DNA from: Caldilineaceae bacterium
Lineage (GTDB): Bacteria; Chloroflexota; Anaerolineae; Caldilineales; Caldilineaceae
Assembly: GCA_026645575.1 (NCBI GenBank)
Contig: JAPKMW010000090.1
Coordinates: 1-50,504, forward strand
DNA length: 50,504 bases
Direction of reading: 5' to 3'
A program made the position numbers and the translations under genes. Below are positions 43,001 through 50,504 of this stretch, in pieces. Numbering within the stretch: position 1 is the stretch's first letter; the number at the start of each line of letters is the position of its first letter. Under the pieces are notes generated by a model. It was given only the letters and a program-made list of their open reading frames with translations. It did not search any database and was not told where the DNA came from.

Positions 43001-44698
43001 ATCAAAGTCTTGAGCAGGAGATCCCTCTTCAAGTTCATAGGCGATTGCTGGTAATAATTGGAGAAAATCTAACACTTGTTGATAATAAGCTTGAGCTTGA
43101 ATTTGAAGGCCTCGGTAGCGATAGGTATTGCCAAGTTCATTGAGCGCATAAAGCATCGAGGTCAGGGGTGGGTCATCACCTGCGTACCATTCATCAAAAG
43201 ACAAACCCGAAATGCGATTTCGAAAATAGCCAACACTTGCTCTAAAAATCTGCTCTGCTAATTCAAAATTCCCGCGCTTGCTATAATGATTCCCAATATC
43301 CATTAATGCAAGCCCAGTCCCAATTAAATGAGGTCTAGAGGCAATGCCAACAGGCTCAATGCCAACAAAGTAAATATTGGCACTTTTGTCAACCTGACTT
43401 CCCTTAATATTTACCGATATATCATTTTCAGCAACAATGATATATGCTCCAAGGCAAGTTTCCAGGAGGAAAACGCCATGACGTACGGAATATTGCAATC
43501 GAGAGTTGGGTGCAATACTTGTACCATTATAGTTGCCGATGCTATCATCGTTCCCGAAATTACTTATAGAAACTAAGCAGGCATTATTAGTGTCATTGTG
43601 TATATCCAACACCAAAGGATTAGGCGGGTGTACTGAACCGTTCCCTGTATAAACAAGCTGGTAGTTAGAGCGCTGCGAATTATTTTCTTCGTACAGAATT
43701 GTGCCATCACACCCCATTAGGCGTAGTTTGAATGGGAGATCGACAATATTAAGAATTTCTCGACTTTGACCAGGTAAAATGTGGGTATCAGGCATAGATT
43801 CTACATTCCTGGCGAATTGATATCGTCCACGATCTCCAAGCTCTATTGATCCTGGGAATGATGAACTAGCAAATGAATAACCGAATAATTCAACATTTAT
43901 TAAAGGTATCAGTAAAACATCGCAGATGGTATGATTTGAATGATTCTGTATTTCTATTGTTCTATTCCATATATCACCAGTAAAGTCAACCGGGTAAATC
44001 AGGCTGGTTACATTTTCTATGTTAATAGAGGTTTTCAAAGCCGAACCAAGTAATTGATTGCTGCAATTTACCAAAAGAACATCATAATCACCCGGTGGCA
44101 AATTGAAAGCGGCGCGTTGATCTAAGCCAAGAATTTGAATAGGTGCAAGTCGATCATTATTCCATGAGCTAGCATTTACCTCAGACGCAAAAACATAACA
44201 GATATCATTAGTGGTTTTATTAGTGACTTCAATGCCGGTATCGACTGGCGCATTATTATTATCGGTTTCAATTTGCAAGTCCGGTTGTGTTGAGCTAATT
44301 TGTGGTATACGCGTTGGCGCAGGCAAAGGGGTATCATAGGCAAACATTGCGGTATGATCCCCCCAAACATGAATTGTCAATGGACGGTTAAGATCAACTT
44401 TTCCCAAATAAACATCCACATTTTGTGTGTTATTCCCGCACATATAAATGTCAAAATCATAAATGTCGGGAGCAAGCTGATATTTGGCACTTTGACCAGT
44501 GGGGATATTGTCGGTAAACATGCAATTTATACAATTTACCAATCGAGTAGAGCGTTGAAACTCAACAGAACAAATATCTTCGGACTCACTGTGATTTATT
44601 ACCGTGAATGTAATCTTCCCTTGGTCGCTTTGCGCATAAACCAAATTAGGTTGAAGCAATAGTAGAAATAGTAAGATTGATTGAATGTAGCGTGTCAT
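40061..44698 (-). CDS. Secreted TPR-CHAT (caspase-like) protease
   Basis: 1545 aa. Signal peptide (residues 1-22, SILLFLLLLQPNLVYAQ). Residues about 25-450 contain about four beta modules with a repeated pattern (N-x-T-xx-xICyV ... SW.NDrL ... f.LPPGdYDvLlvnC). Residues about 490-960 are TPR-like helical repeats (DLAQVYTDSGDSDGALQYYE). CHAT domain about 1120-1460, with the catalytic pair kept: His1282 in HVSAHG and Cys1336 in LSGCDTASG, plus VPDKELAYMPFAAFELPDG. A C-terminal beta domain follows. ATG 44698 (GAGG about 7 bases upstream) lies 7 bp after the FecR gene. AT-rich unlike its flanks. CHAT enzymes are caspase relatives; substrate unknown. Confidence 0.9.
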   Translation of the reverse strand: MTRYIQSILLFLLLLQPNLVYAQSDQGKITFTVINHSESEDICSVEFQRSTRLVNCINCMFTDNIPTGQSAKYQLAPDIYDFDIYMCGNNTQNVDVYLGKVDLNRPLTIHVWGDHTAMFAYDTPLPAPTRIPQISSTQPDLQIETDNNNAPVDTGIEVTNKTTNDICYVFASEVNASSWNNDRLAPIQILGLDQRAAFNLPPGDYDVLLVNCSNQLLGSALKTSINIENVTSLIYPVDFTGDIWNRTIEIQNHSNHTICDVLLIPLINVELFGYSFASSSFPGSIELGDRGRYQFARNVESMPDTHILPGQSREILNIVDLPFKLRLMGCDGTILYEENNSQRSNYQLVYTGNGSVHPPNPLVLDIHNDTNNACLVSISNFGNDDSIGNYNGTSIAPNSRLQYSVRHGVFLLETCLGAYIIVAENDISVNIKGSQVDKSANIYFVGIEPVGIASRPHLIGTGLALMDIGNHYSKRGNFELAEQIFRASVGYFRNRISGLSFDEWYAGDDPPLTSMLYALNELGNTYRYRGLQIQAQAYYQQVLDFLQLLPAIAYELEEGSPAQDFDQKEVAFDFVMSELFSNPDHTIMVRRDQPYLAGPYAATLNNMGLSLLAQGRSAQALNAFNRVRLLSTFAQTTDPSEIDAWDSNGRFTLTEPEFSQQNDPAQYLPSNFFQEDGFDSSLIPQNYSDAINQILQQTSVPFLSDGEWENIFRDVYFEPISTSPQYNVATDTTSLLSVYNFLTDYKDTQTRSLINLGEWYNIQEDDLGPLKLLPYNRAVNLLAQAYQSKSNKTPPSDMAMLYAQLGKAFAKIGEVEKAKILYERSLSLYFQIQDLVGIATVFTDLAQVYTDSGDSDGALQYYEVALSILSKINLPAQETEARFGYAYALSLNDKFLEAIEEYRIGIQIFEDQIANAAVDTAIAETINRRETNSPYHNIAGLLVKHVKTPEAIAEALLFIEKGNAILARTELASQPTPIRLELGGFDKRLLLQREDMLYLVWRSGILLAIIRDLEKKADYDATAKKDLQERYARSGSPHSEPEASRSYALAQLEFTEINNLMAIKQGLITRQIAAVPSVKTIQDTIPLDTTLLVYSIGQKESLAFIITTKTINVSILDVTHRQLSDFSAEMSSHPIDLLSTPPIYAKLYSALLAPINNLIQTPNLAIVPDKELAYMPFAAFELPDGRKLIDEHITWNLHSLSSFVLLANRSYSENAATAGLILGNTQAVIDPSGPLPEIGYVKEEVEAIAKQLGVAPLLDNSATELTFRRQAGSSEIIHVSAHGILDPEFPSFSSLALAYNSSEMTISDMYDGNLWAEEVYALDLTHGTQLVVLSGCDTASGGNGEDFGVLTRAFLVAGSPRVMASLWKVPDHEATVLLMQKFYEYRSIVANDAIALKEAMLSVRQLYPNPFYWAGFTLYGVLGTEVANQYAFTSDDSNRNEEFAPLTFCTENDFDFAKQVCTTSETVFTGIVKSVHLSWDPPNQYRGKLFKRVWYLDGNQFLVNENYSSYAYIEVATRNSLKPGKYLVELFVEEKLVQSGSFEIQ

Positions 44699-44705
44699 AA
44701 AAACC

Positions 44706-45899
44706 TCACTTAAGTCTGATAAGAGCATCTGAAGCATCTTTTGATATCTCTGAATGTTGATCTTTACTCGAAAGGTCAATAGAGTGTTGATAATTGGTAA
44801 TGGCATTAATGGGTAAGCCAACTAGCTCATATAGCTTCCCTAACTCATAATAAACTATGGGTGATTGAGCTAAATCACTATTAGGGTATTGTTGTATTAG
44901 CTTCTCCATCAATTGGATGGCTTCACCATAGGCTCCAAGCTTATCGCTTCTGTTAGGAATTGTTACAGATGGACGGCTTAGTATATATGCCTGTGCAAAA
45001 AGCGATTCTGGGCTATCACCACCAATCTTTTCAACAATTCCATTGATCATCATTGTTTGGGGTTCCATAGTTTCGTAATAGAACGAGCTATCGATTGTGC
45101 TGCCTGCCCACTTACGATCCGATGTGCATCCTGAGTTTGCCTTTGAGTTTGCCTCGACACAGATTTTTAGCGTATACTCTACGCTAGCAGTCAGAGTAAC
45201 AGTTGGTGTAAAATACATTCTAGCAACATCTTTACCTTGATCTACTTCTGAACGGAATGTCCTTGTTATTAAATCAATCGGTTCGCTTCCACCCAATAGG
45301 GTGACACTATAGCCAATCCCTTCTGGTGTCAAATGCCACTCAACATATTCTAAATCATGCCGAACAACAGTGGAGCGCGGATATATGCTATAAGGAATAT
45401 CATTTAATTGGTTGCCCCCTCTTGGATTTATGATATATCGACTGCCTAGTTCGCCAAACACAATGCCATTGGTGGTAACTGGACAATCTAAGGTGTCGAC
45501 GGATTCCGTATTACCAAAACTCACATTGTGAGTTATTGGTCCTTCACAAAGGATCTGGATTGATGCTTTGCCGTTTGTAAAAATCAAATCAGTCGCGGAA
45601 ATCGCAGTTCCCGCCCAAAGTTTCTGTTTTTCACTCTTATTGTGACGCTGAAACTCAACTTCACCGTTAACCTGCAAGACAAGAAAAGGTAACTGGAGCG
45701 AATTTGTATAGGTTTGGCTATTTGTTGGTAAGGTAGGCGATGCTGTAGTGGAGCCACTTGTAGAAGATTGTTGAGTTTGGGATGTAGTTGTAACAACAGG
45801 AGCAGATGTTTTTGGTGCTGTCGTTGATGTGCATCCGATAAGCCAGAAGGTACTTAATAATATTATGAAATAGAAGATAATGCGAGTTAGAGGTGGCAT
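44706..45899 (-). CDS. FecR-like lipoprotein with TPR-like C-terminus
   Basis: 397 aa. Lipoprotein signal IIFYFIILLSTFWLIGC (Cys about 23), a Ser/Thr linker (STSGSTTASPTLPT), then a FecR-type beta domain: LQVNGEVEFQRHNKSEKQKL with AGTAISATDLIFTNGKASIQ (about 75-120). The middle is beta-rich. The last about 90 residues are helical, with a TPR-like segment (YYELGKLYELVGLPINAITN). Anchored outside the membrane, it could scaffold or sense for the CHAT protease encoded 7 bp downstream. The same AT-rich composition supports common origin. Confidence 0.82.
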   Translation of the reverse strand: MPPLTRIIFYFIILLSTFWLIGCTSTTAPKTSAPVVTTTSQTQQSSTSGSTTASPTLPTNSQTYTNSLQLPFLVLQVNGEVEFQRHNKSEKQKLWAGTAISATDLIFTNGKASIQILCEGPITHNVSFGNTESVDTLDCPVTTNGIVFGELGSRYIINPRGGNQLNDIPYSIYPRSTVVRHDLEYVEWHLTPEGIGYSVTLLGGSEPIDLITRTFRSEVDQGKDVARMYFTPTVTLTASVEYTLKICVEANSKANSGCTSDRKWAGSTIDSSFYYETMEPQTMMINGIVEKIGGDSPESLFAQAYILSRPSVTIPNRSDKLGAYGEAIQLMEKLIQQYPNSDLAQSPIVYYELGKLYELVGLPINAITNYQHSIDLSSKDQHSEISKDASDALIRLK

Positions 45900-45928
45900 A
45901 AATGTTAACCTTCGCTATTGCTTGAAAA

Positions 45929-47494
45929 CTAAGGGCAGGCACGACCAATTAATTTGGGGATTGCAAACTTTTTCCACTTTTCATGTCGCTCTCTATTTTT
46001 GGGAGTGGGTTCTCCTATATATTTAATAATCTTACAAAAAATATCAAGCTCTGGGTTTTCTTGTGTCAGTGCGTAATAGTAATAGGGTTCTGCTGTAGAG
46101 AGTTTTGGATCAACCTCAAGAAAATGATTATTGGCCTCAGCATACGTTATAGCAGCTTCAAGAATTTCAATGGCTATTTGATAAGACTTATAATCTGTGT
46201 TCGAATCATTACGATATTTATCAATACCAGCAACTCCACGAATAGTCATGAGAAGAAAACATATATAAGCTCTCTCTCCTATTGTTTGATCGGCTATGTT
46301 CTGCATTCCTTCACAAATCTTGGTACTGGAAAATTGCGTATTGCCTATTTGTGCCAATCCTTTGTCAGCGATTTTTATCGCCTCATCGAGTTTTGTGACA
46401 TCACTCTTTTCTTCTTCATGTTTAATTACCAGATGGGCGCTTAGATCGTAATATGCTATTAGGTTTTGAGCATCAAGTGTGATGGCTTCGTTATATAGTG
46501 CGATTACTTCATTGATGTCTTCACTGGCATTTAGCTCTTCCTTTACTTGGGCTAGAGTATATAGAGAAGTACTTCGTGCTGAGTTGTCACGGTTTCCAAC
46601 TTTATCAAACTCTTGTACTGCTTCCAAATTCATTTTTGCTTTTGCTCGCTCTTCACTAGAATCACGAAGAACTTCAAGTGCATTCTCATTATATTTTTCT
46701 GCTAAGCGTGAAAAATATGCAGAATAATTAGCATTAGAGGAATTTACGGTTATTAGGCATTCTATGGCAAGAAAGAAGTTAGTATCTTTGGCATCAGCAA
46801 TTTTTTTATCAATTTCTTCTTCGAGGGATTTAGTTAAGTCATCAATATAGTTATTCATGGGTTCTGTTTTTGCATATTCTGCTATTAACCCAGCTAAAGC
46901 CCGTGCTTTGGTATTGTTTTCTAGTATTGTGAATGCAATCGTATTATGTAGGGCAATCGACAGACGTTTTACTATATCCTCAGAAGTCTTACCTAAATCT
47001 TTGGCATGACCAAGATTTTCCAAAGCTTGGTTAATCTCTTTAATTTCAGTAATTGATAAAGCCTTTTCTACTTTATCCTCTCCGAGTCGGTCAAACAAAA
47101 CCCATCGAAAACATATAGTGAGAATAAGTATCACTACCAGCAAAATAATGGAATAAGTATTACTAGACAACAAGCTGCCGAAAAGCTTGTTAGATAATGC
47201 CTCAAAAGGCCGTTGGAGTATTTCAGGCTTTAAGGCAACAATTATTGTTACCAAACTCGCCAGCAAGTTAATTAGACTGATAGATTCTTCATTGACCGTG
47301 AAAAGTATATAGAAGGTACGTATCGAAACAAGTATTACTAAAATTGTCAGCAACGCTTTTACCATTGCGACAAATTTTGGGTGTGATACAAAAGCGAGAA
47401 AGGTTTGGTCCGACTTAATGAGCGTAGAATCAGCCTTATTTCTAGTAATTGTTTCACTAGGCATTCTTTTCTGAACTCTTCGGCTTTTACTCAT
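45929..47494 (-). CDS. Membrane protein with TPR-like helical domain
   Basis: 521 aa; first gene of the CHAT operon. Basic N-terminus, then three or so membrane segments (VAMVKALLTILVILVSIRTF, ISLINLLASLVTIIVAL and YSIILLVVILILTICFRWVL, between about residues 40 and 135). The remainder is a long soluble helical domain with TPR-like repeats (SLYTLAQVKEELNASEDINE, IALYNEAITLDAQNLIAYYD). No catalytic motif seen. ATG 47494; ATG 47464 is a possible alternative. A 29-bp gap leads to the FecR gene. It may display the helical domain on one face of the membrane as a partner for the CHAT protein. Confidence 0.8.
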   Translation of the reverse strand: MSKSRRVQKRMPSETITRNKADSTLIKSDQTFLAFVSHPKFVAMVKALLTILVILVSIRTFYILFTVNEESISLINLLASLVTIIVALKPEILQRPFEALSNKLFGSLLSSNTYSIILLVVILILTICFRWVLFDRLGEDKVEKALSITEIKEINQALENLGHAKDLGKTSEDIVKRLSIALHNTIAFTILENNTKARALAGLIAEYAKTEPMNNYIDDLTKSLEEEIDKKIADAKDTNFFLAIECLITVNSSNANYSAYFSRLAEKYNENALEVLRDSSEERAKAKMNLEAVQEFDKVGNRDNSARSTSLYTLAQVKEELNASEDINEVIALYNEAITLDAQNLIAYYDLSAHLVIKHEEEKSDVTKLDEAIKIADKGLAQIGNTQFSSTKICEGMQNIADQTIGERAYICFLLMTIRGVAGIDKYRNDSNTDYKSYQIAIEILEAAITYAEANNHFLEVDPKLSTAEPYYYYALTQENPELDIFCKIIKYIGEPTPKNRERHEKWKKFAIPKLIGRACP

Positions 47495-47985
47495 ATTATT
47501 AAGAGGATTCCTTATCGCAGAAGGTTGTTATTTTAGTAAAGTTTGGAATATTTGAGCAACGAGAGGGTTGAAGGCGAACATTATATGGAACGATACATTG
47601 GGACTACTAGAATGACCACCGCAGAAGCTTCTAATAGGCGGATGCAGCCTCATCTTCCAAAAAACACCGCTTCTGTCCATTTACCCTAAAATTGGGTAGT
47701 AGATGGTTTCCGTCTACATAGCAGCAGTGCAACTTTCGAATAATCGACAAAATGGAAAACAAAAAGCCCATAGCTGTCCCCACGGGCAGTTAGTGTACTC
47801 CCAACGGTTCAGCGAGGAACGAGGGATATGCTTTGCCTGTGGGAAACCATCTGTATGTAGAGATAGGATAACACAATTGTTAGCTTACGTCAACATCCAT
47901 TTTTCAAACGAAATGCCAACGTAACCATGATAAATCGCCGTGTAAGATTGCAGATGGATTACATTATACGGTGCTATGGCAAAAA
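47495..47985. other. 491-bp gap upstream of CHAT operon
   Basis: This is the right edge of the AT-rich island and must hold the promoter for the minus-strand operon. A plus-strand frame 47703-47924 has a CxxC pair (FACGK) but no ribosome site or known similarity; I do not call it. No repeat or hairpin of note was seen. Confidence 0.5.
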
Positions 47986-48255
47986 TCATAGGACTTTCGC
48001 AAACGCGGCGGGCGCTACACAGCCGTCATGCGTAGACCGCACCGTGCGGCCGGCCAACCACCTCTGCAACAATGCTTCCCGCTCACCGCTAGACCGGCCG
48101 GCCAACAGTCCTTCCATGCCGATATGCTCATCCAGCTCTGGCCATTCAATGGCATGGCCGTCGCAATCTGCGGCCTGATTTGTCTGGCCGTGATGGCTCT
48201 TGTACCTTTGCCAGTGCGGATTGATCAGGCGCGACGCCCCCCAAAACATTGACAA
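47986..48255 (-). pseudogene. DUF2442-like fragment
   Basis: Minus-strand frame with AIEWPELDEHIGMEGLLAGR near its middle. The W-P-x-L-D-E-x-I-x-x-E-G-L-L-A-G pattern is that of the C-terminus of DUF2442 proteins, short antitoxin-like factors. The expected N-terminal domain is replaced by unrelated sequence, and the tail after RWLAGR is also unusual. The start at 48255 has no ribosome site. Likely a decayed gene. Confidence 0.45.
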
Positions 48256-48327
48256 CTTTTCCCGATCTCATTATCATTACCTTAACACCCCAGCCATCCA
48301 CCCAACCACACTGAATGGAGATTGTTT

Positions 48328-49362
48328 ATGCGTCAGCGACACATTGTTACTGTCATCCTACTCGTCTTCCTGTTGTTGACCGGGGCCTGTGTGGCGCCGG
48401 CCGCGCCGGCCAGTGAACCGGCGGCCACCGCTGCACCCGCGGCGGAAAGCGCAGCGCCGGAACTCAAACTGGCCGCCATCTTCCCCGGCCCCATTAGTGA
48501 CGCCGACTACAACACGCTGGGCTACAATGGCATCAAAGCGGTCGAAGACACGGGCGTGCAGATTGCCTATTCCGAAGCGGTGGCCGTGCCTGATGTAGAC
48601 CGGGTGATGCGCGAATATATTGACGACGGGTTTAATATCATCTTCACCCACGGCAGCCAATTTGCTAACCAGACCATTGCCTTGGCCGCCGAATTTCCCG
48701 ATCTTTATTTTATCGCCGAGTTGGATGCGCCCGTCGAGAATGCACCGGCCAACTTATGGGTCATCGACCGCAACTTCCACCTGGGTTTCTATGGTGTTGG
48801 CGCACTGGCGGCCCGCGCCACCAGCAGCGGCAAGATCGGCTACATCGGCGGCTTGACCCTGCCCTTCTCCTATGCCGAGGTCCACGCCATGCAACAGGCC
48901 ATTGCCGACGCTGGTGTCGAGGTTACACTCAACCCGGTGTGGGCCGGTGACTTCAATGACCCCAGCAAGGCGCGCGAACTGGCTGCCGCCATGCTGGCTG
49001 ATGATGTTGATGTGATTGTCGGCTCCCTCAACGCCGGCATGTTCGGCATCTTTGAGGCGGCGAAGAGTAGTGACAAGCCCGTTACCGTCATCGCCAAATA
49101 CACCGACAAATCGTCCTTTGCGCCTGACCATTACATTACCTCGCTGCTCTATGACTTTGAAGGCCCCCTCACGGCGATTGTGGGCAAGATCCAGGCCGGT
49201 GAAAGTGGCGGCTACTATCCTCTCGGCTTTGACACCGGGGTCGCGCTCCAACTGCCGCTCCAACATGTCTCTGCCGAAGTCGCCACTGCCGTGGAAAGCA
49301 TCCTGGCCGACCTCCAATCCGGCGCCATTACGGTTGAGAAAAACACCGATCCGATTGAATAG
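48328..49362 (+). CDS. BMP family ABC transporter substrate-binding lipoprotein
   Basis: 344 aa. Lipoprotein signal VTVILLVFLLLTGAC (Cys about 21), an Ala/Pro-rich tether, then the basic-membrane-protein (BMP/Med) domain: LAAIFPGPISDADYNTLGYN, IIFTHGSQFANQTIALAAEF, YIGGLTLPFSYAEVHAMQQA, and a C-terminal GGYYPLGFDTGVALQL. BMP proteins bind nucleosides (PnrA-like) and related ligands for import. ATG 48328 with GGAG upstream. It is followed by its ATPase gene at 49445 after an inverted repeat. With the extracellular nuclease at 4541, nucleoside scavenging is plausible. Confidence 0.92.
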   Translation: MRQRHIVTVILLVFLLLTGACVAPAAPASEPAATAAPAAESAAPELKLAAIFPGPISDADYNTLGYNGIKAVEDTGVQIAYSEAVAVPDVDRVMREYIDDGFNIIFTHGSQFANQTIALAAEFPDLYFIAELDAPVENAPANLWVIDRNFHLGFYGVGALAARATSSGKIGYIGGLTLPFSYAEVHAMQQAIADAGVEVTLNPVWAGDFNDPSKARELAAAMLADDVDVIVGSLNAGMFGIFEAAKSSDKPVTVIAKYTDKSSFAPDHYITSLLYDFEGPLTAIVGKIQAGESGGYYPLGFDTGVALQLPLQHVSAEVATAVESILADLQSGAITVEKNTDPIE

Positions 49363-49428
49363 AGACTGAAGGCTGGCGACTGGAGATTAAGCGGACGCAC
49401 GCGCCCCAATCTCTAGTCGCCAGTCTCT
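49361..49428. repeat. Inverted repeat between BMP gene and ATPase gene
   Basis: The left arm 49361-49388 (contains GGCTGGCGACTGGAGATT) and right arm 49408-49428 (AATCTCTAGTCGCCAGTCTCT) are near-complements. The left arm begins inside the TAG stop of the BMP gene. The wording is of the CTGGCGACTGGAG heptamer-like type. Confidence 0.75.
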
Positions 49429-49444
49429 ACTTCCCACTCCAACC

Positions 49445-50504
49445 ATGACCACACTTTTACAAATGCGCGGGATTCACAAGCGTTTTGGCCTGGTGACGGC
49501 GCTGGACAATGTGGATCTAACGGTGCAACCGGGCGAAATCCTGGGGCTACTGGGCGGCAATGGCGCGGGCAAGACCACGCTGATGAATGTGCTCTTTGGT
49601 CTCTACAAGGCGGATGCCGGGGAGATTCTGGTGCAGGGGCAGAGCACAGCCATCCGCGGCCCCAAAGACGCCTTGACCCACGGCATCGGCATGGTCCACC
49701 AACACTTTCTCCAGGTCAATGAGTTTACCGTGCTGGAAAATATTGTGCTTGGCTCGCCCCTGCGCAACTGGCCGCGGCTGCAACTGGCCACGGCGCGCCA
49801 ACGGGTGCAGGAACTGGCCCAGCGCTTTGGTCTGGCGGTCGATCCAGACGCGCCGCTGGCCGACCTCTCCATGGGGGTGCGGCAACGGGTGGAGATCCTC
49901 AAGGCGCTCTACCGGGACGCCCGGCTGCTGATCCTTGACGAGCCGACCACCATGTTGACGCCCCAAGAGGTGGATACCCTCTTTCAGTCGCTGCGGCTCA
50001 TGGTGGCCCAGGGCGTCAGTGTCATCTTTATCACCCACAAATTGCGTGAGGTGCTGGCCGTCTGTGACCGCATCACCGTGCTACGCAATGGACGCAGTGT
50101 GCTGACCCTGGCGCGGGCCACGGCCACCGACAGCGCGCTGGTTCAGGCCATGGTCGGCGATGCGCTCGATGTGGAAGCGAGCCTGGTCTTTACCGGTGAA
50201 CGACGGGGGCCGCCGCGTCCGGTTGTCGGTGACGCCGCCCCGCTGCTTGTCGCCACGGGTGTTACCATTAGCAATGACCTCCAGTTGCCGGCCATCACCA
50301 ATTGTGCCTTGGCCATTGGCGCCGGTGAGATCCTGGGGCTGGCCGGGGTGGCGGGCAATGGTCAACGGGAATTGGCCGAAGGAGTGCTGGGCATTCGGCC
50401 ACTGGTGCAAGGGCAAGTGACTCTGGGCGGTCAACCAGTGCGCTTTGGTCAGACGGCCCACCTGCTGGCCAACGGCGTCGCCTATATCCCCGAAGCGCGC
50501 ATGG
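49445..50504 (+). CDS. Nucleoside-type ABC transporter ATPase (double cassette, partial)
   Basis: The gene runs off the right edge; 353 codons are visible. First cassette: Walker A GGNGAGKTT (residues 37-45), Q-loop MVHQHFLQ, signature LSMGVRQRVEILKALYR (LSMG in place of LSGG), Walker B RLLILDEPTTML and switch FITHK. A second cassette starts near residue 260 (EILGLAGVAGNGQRELAEGV), with the degenerate Walker A typical of RbsA/YufO-like proteins. It energises BMP-dependent uptake; permease genes should follow outside the window. ATG 49445. Confidence 0.93.
   Translation, partial: MTTLLQMRGIHKRFGLVTALDNVDLTVQPGEILGLLGGNGAGKTTLMNVLFGLYKADAGEILVQGQSTAIRGPKDALTHGIGMVHQHFLQVNEFTVLENIVLGSPLRNWPRLQLATARQRVQELAQRFGLAVDPDAPLADLSMGVRQRVEILKALYRDARLLILDEPTTMLTPQEVDTLFQSLRLMVAQGVSVIFITHKLREVLAVCDRITVLRNGRSVLTLARATATDSALVQAMVGDALDVEASLVFTGERRGPPRPVVGDAAPLLVATGVTISNDLQLPAITNCALAIGAGEILGLAGVAGNGQRELAEGVLGIRPLVQGQVTLGGQPVRFGQTAHLLANGVAYIPEARM

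Noticed and set aside
47703..47924. 73-codon plus-strand frame with CPHG and CFACG
   Set aside because: No ribosome site, no family pattern, and it sits in an otherwise non-coding gap.

Overview
The window looks like chromosomal DNA from a filamentous, heterotrophic Chloroflexota bacterium (Anaerolineae/Caldilineae-like). This is inference, from: several MalFG-type sugar ABC systems with long Ala/Thr/Pro-linker lipoproteins, Uma2 and Rpn family genes, a secreted PhoD-like enzyme ending in a YLPIVVR tail, Gfo/Idh/MocA and sugar-isomerase genes, and long hairpins in the gene gaps. No rRNA, tRNA, CRISPR array, integrase or insertion sequence was recognised.

Layout. 1-3.1 kb: a minus-strand sugar permease pair, divergent from a Gfo/Idh/MocA dehydrogenase. 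3.2-10.3 kb (minus): a decayed Uma2 gene, a glycerophosphodiesterase, a very large LysM-anchored extracellular nuclease, and a translationally coupled acyltransferase/phosphodiesterase pair. 10.3-12.2 kb: gene remnants, tandem repeats, operator-like sites and a PAP2-like membrane protein. 12.2-19.7 kb (minus): a sugar ABC operon with an unusually large MalF, a membrane protein and a PhoD-like phosphatase. 20.2-26.7 kb (plus): the shikimate cluster aroC, aroKB and aroQ, interrupted by a P-loop kinase, an MNT-HEPN toxin-antitoxin pair and a broken Uma2 gene, followed by a lone sugar-binding lipoprotein. 26.7-31.3 kb: a Cys-cluster protein, an M23 peptidase, an acidic protein, a beta-propeller and an Rpn nuclease. 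31.4-32.5 kb: an HxlR regulator joined head to head to a 5'-truncated NAD(P)-binding gene. 32.6-37.4 kb: a sugar ABC operon with a sugar isomerase. 37.4-39.8 kb: a dense patch of toxin-antitoxin genes and remnants. 40.0-47.5 kb: an AT-rich three-gene island (TPR membrane protein, FecR-like lipoprotein, secreted TPR-CHAT protease). 48.3-50.5 kb: a BMP-type nucleoside uptake system running off the window.

Three observations stand out. First, a PIN toxin gene (38184-38612) carries a 98-bp internal inversion bounded by CCAGTT/AACTGG. Flipping it back on paper restores a perfect 142-codon ORF. Second, the CHAT-FecR-TPR island looks like an envelope-located caspase-like system. Third, almost every larger gene gap contains a long inverted repeat whose arms differ from locus to locus and are often built from 7-10 bp tandem units.

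Functionally, the window combines carbohydrate scavenging (three MalF/MalG pairs, no matching ATPase in view, so a shared MsmX-type ATPase is presumed elsewhere), nucleoside and phosphorus scavenging (secreted nuclease, PhoD, GDPD, phosphodiesterase, BMP transporter) and aromatic amino acid biosynthesis, with many decaying defence or toxin genes in between.
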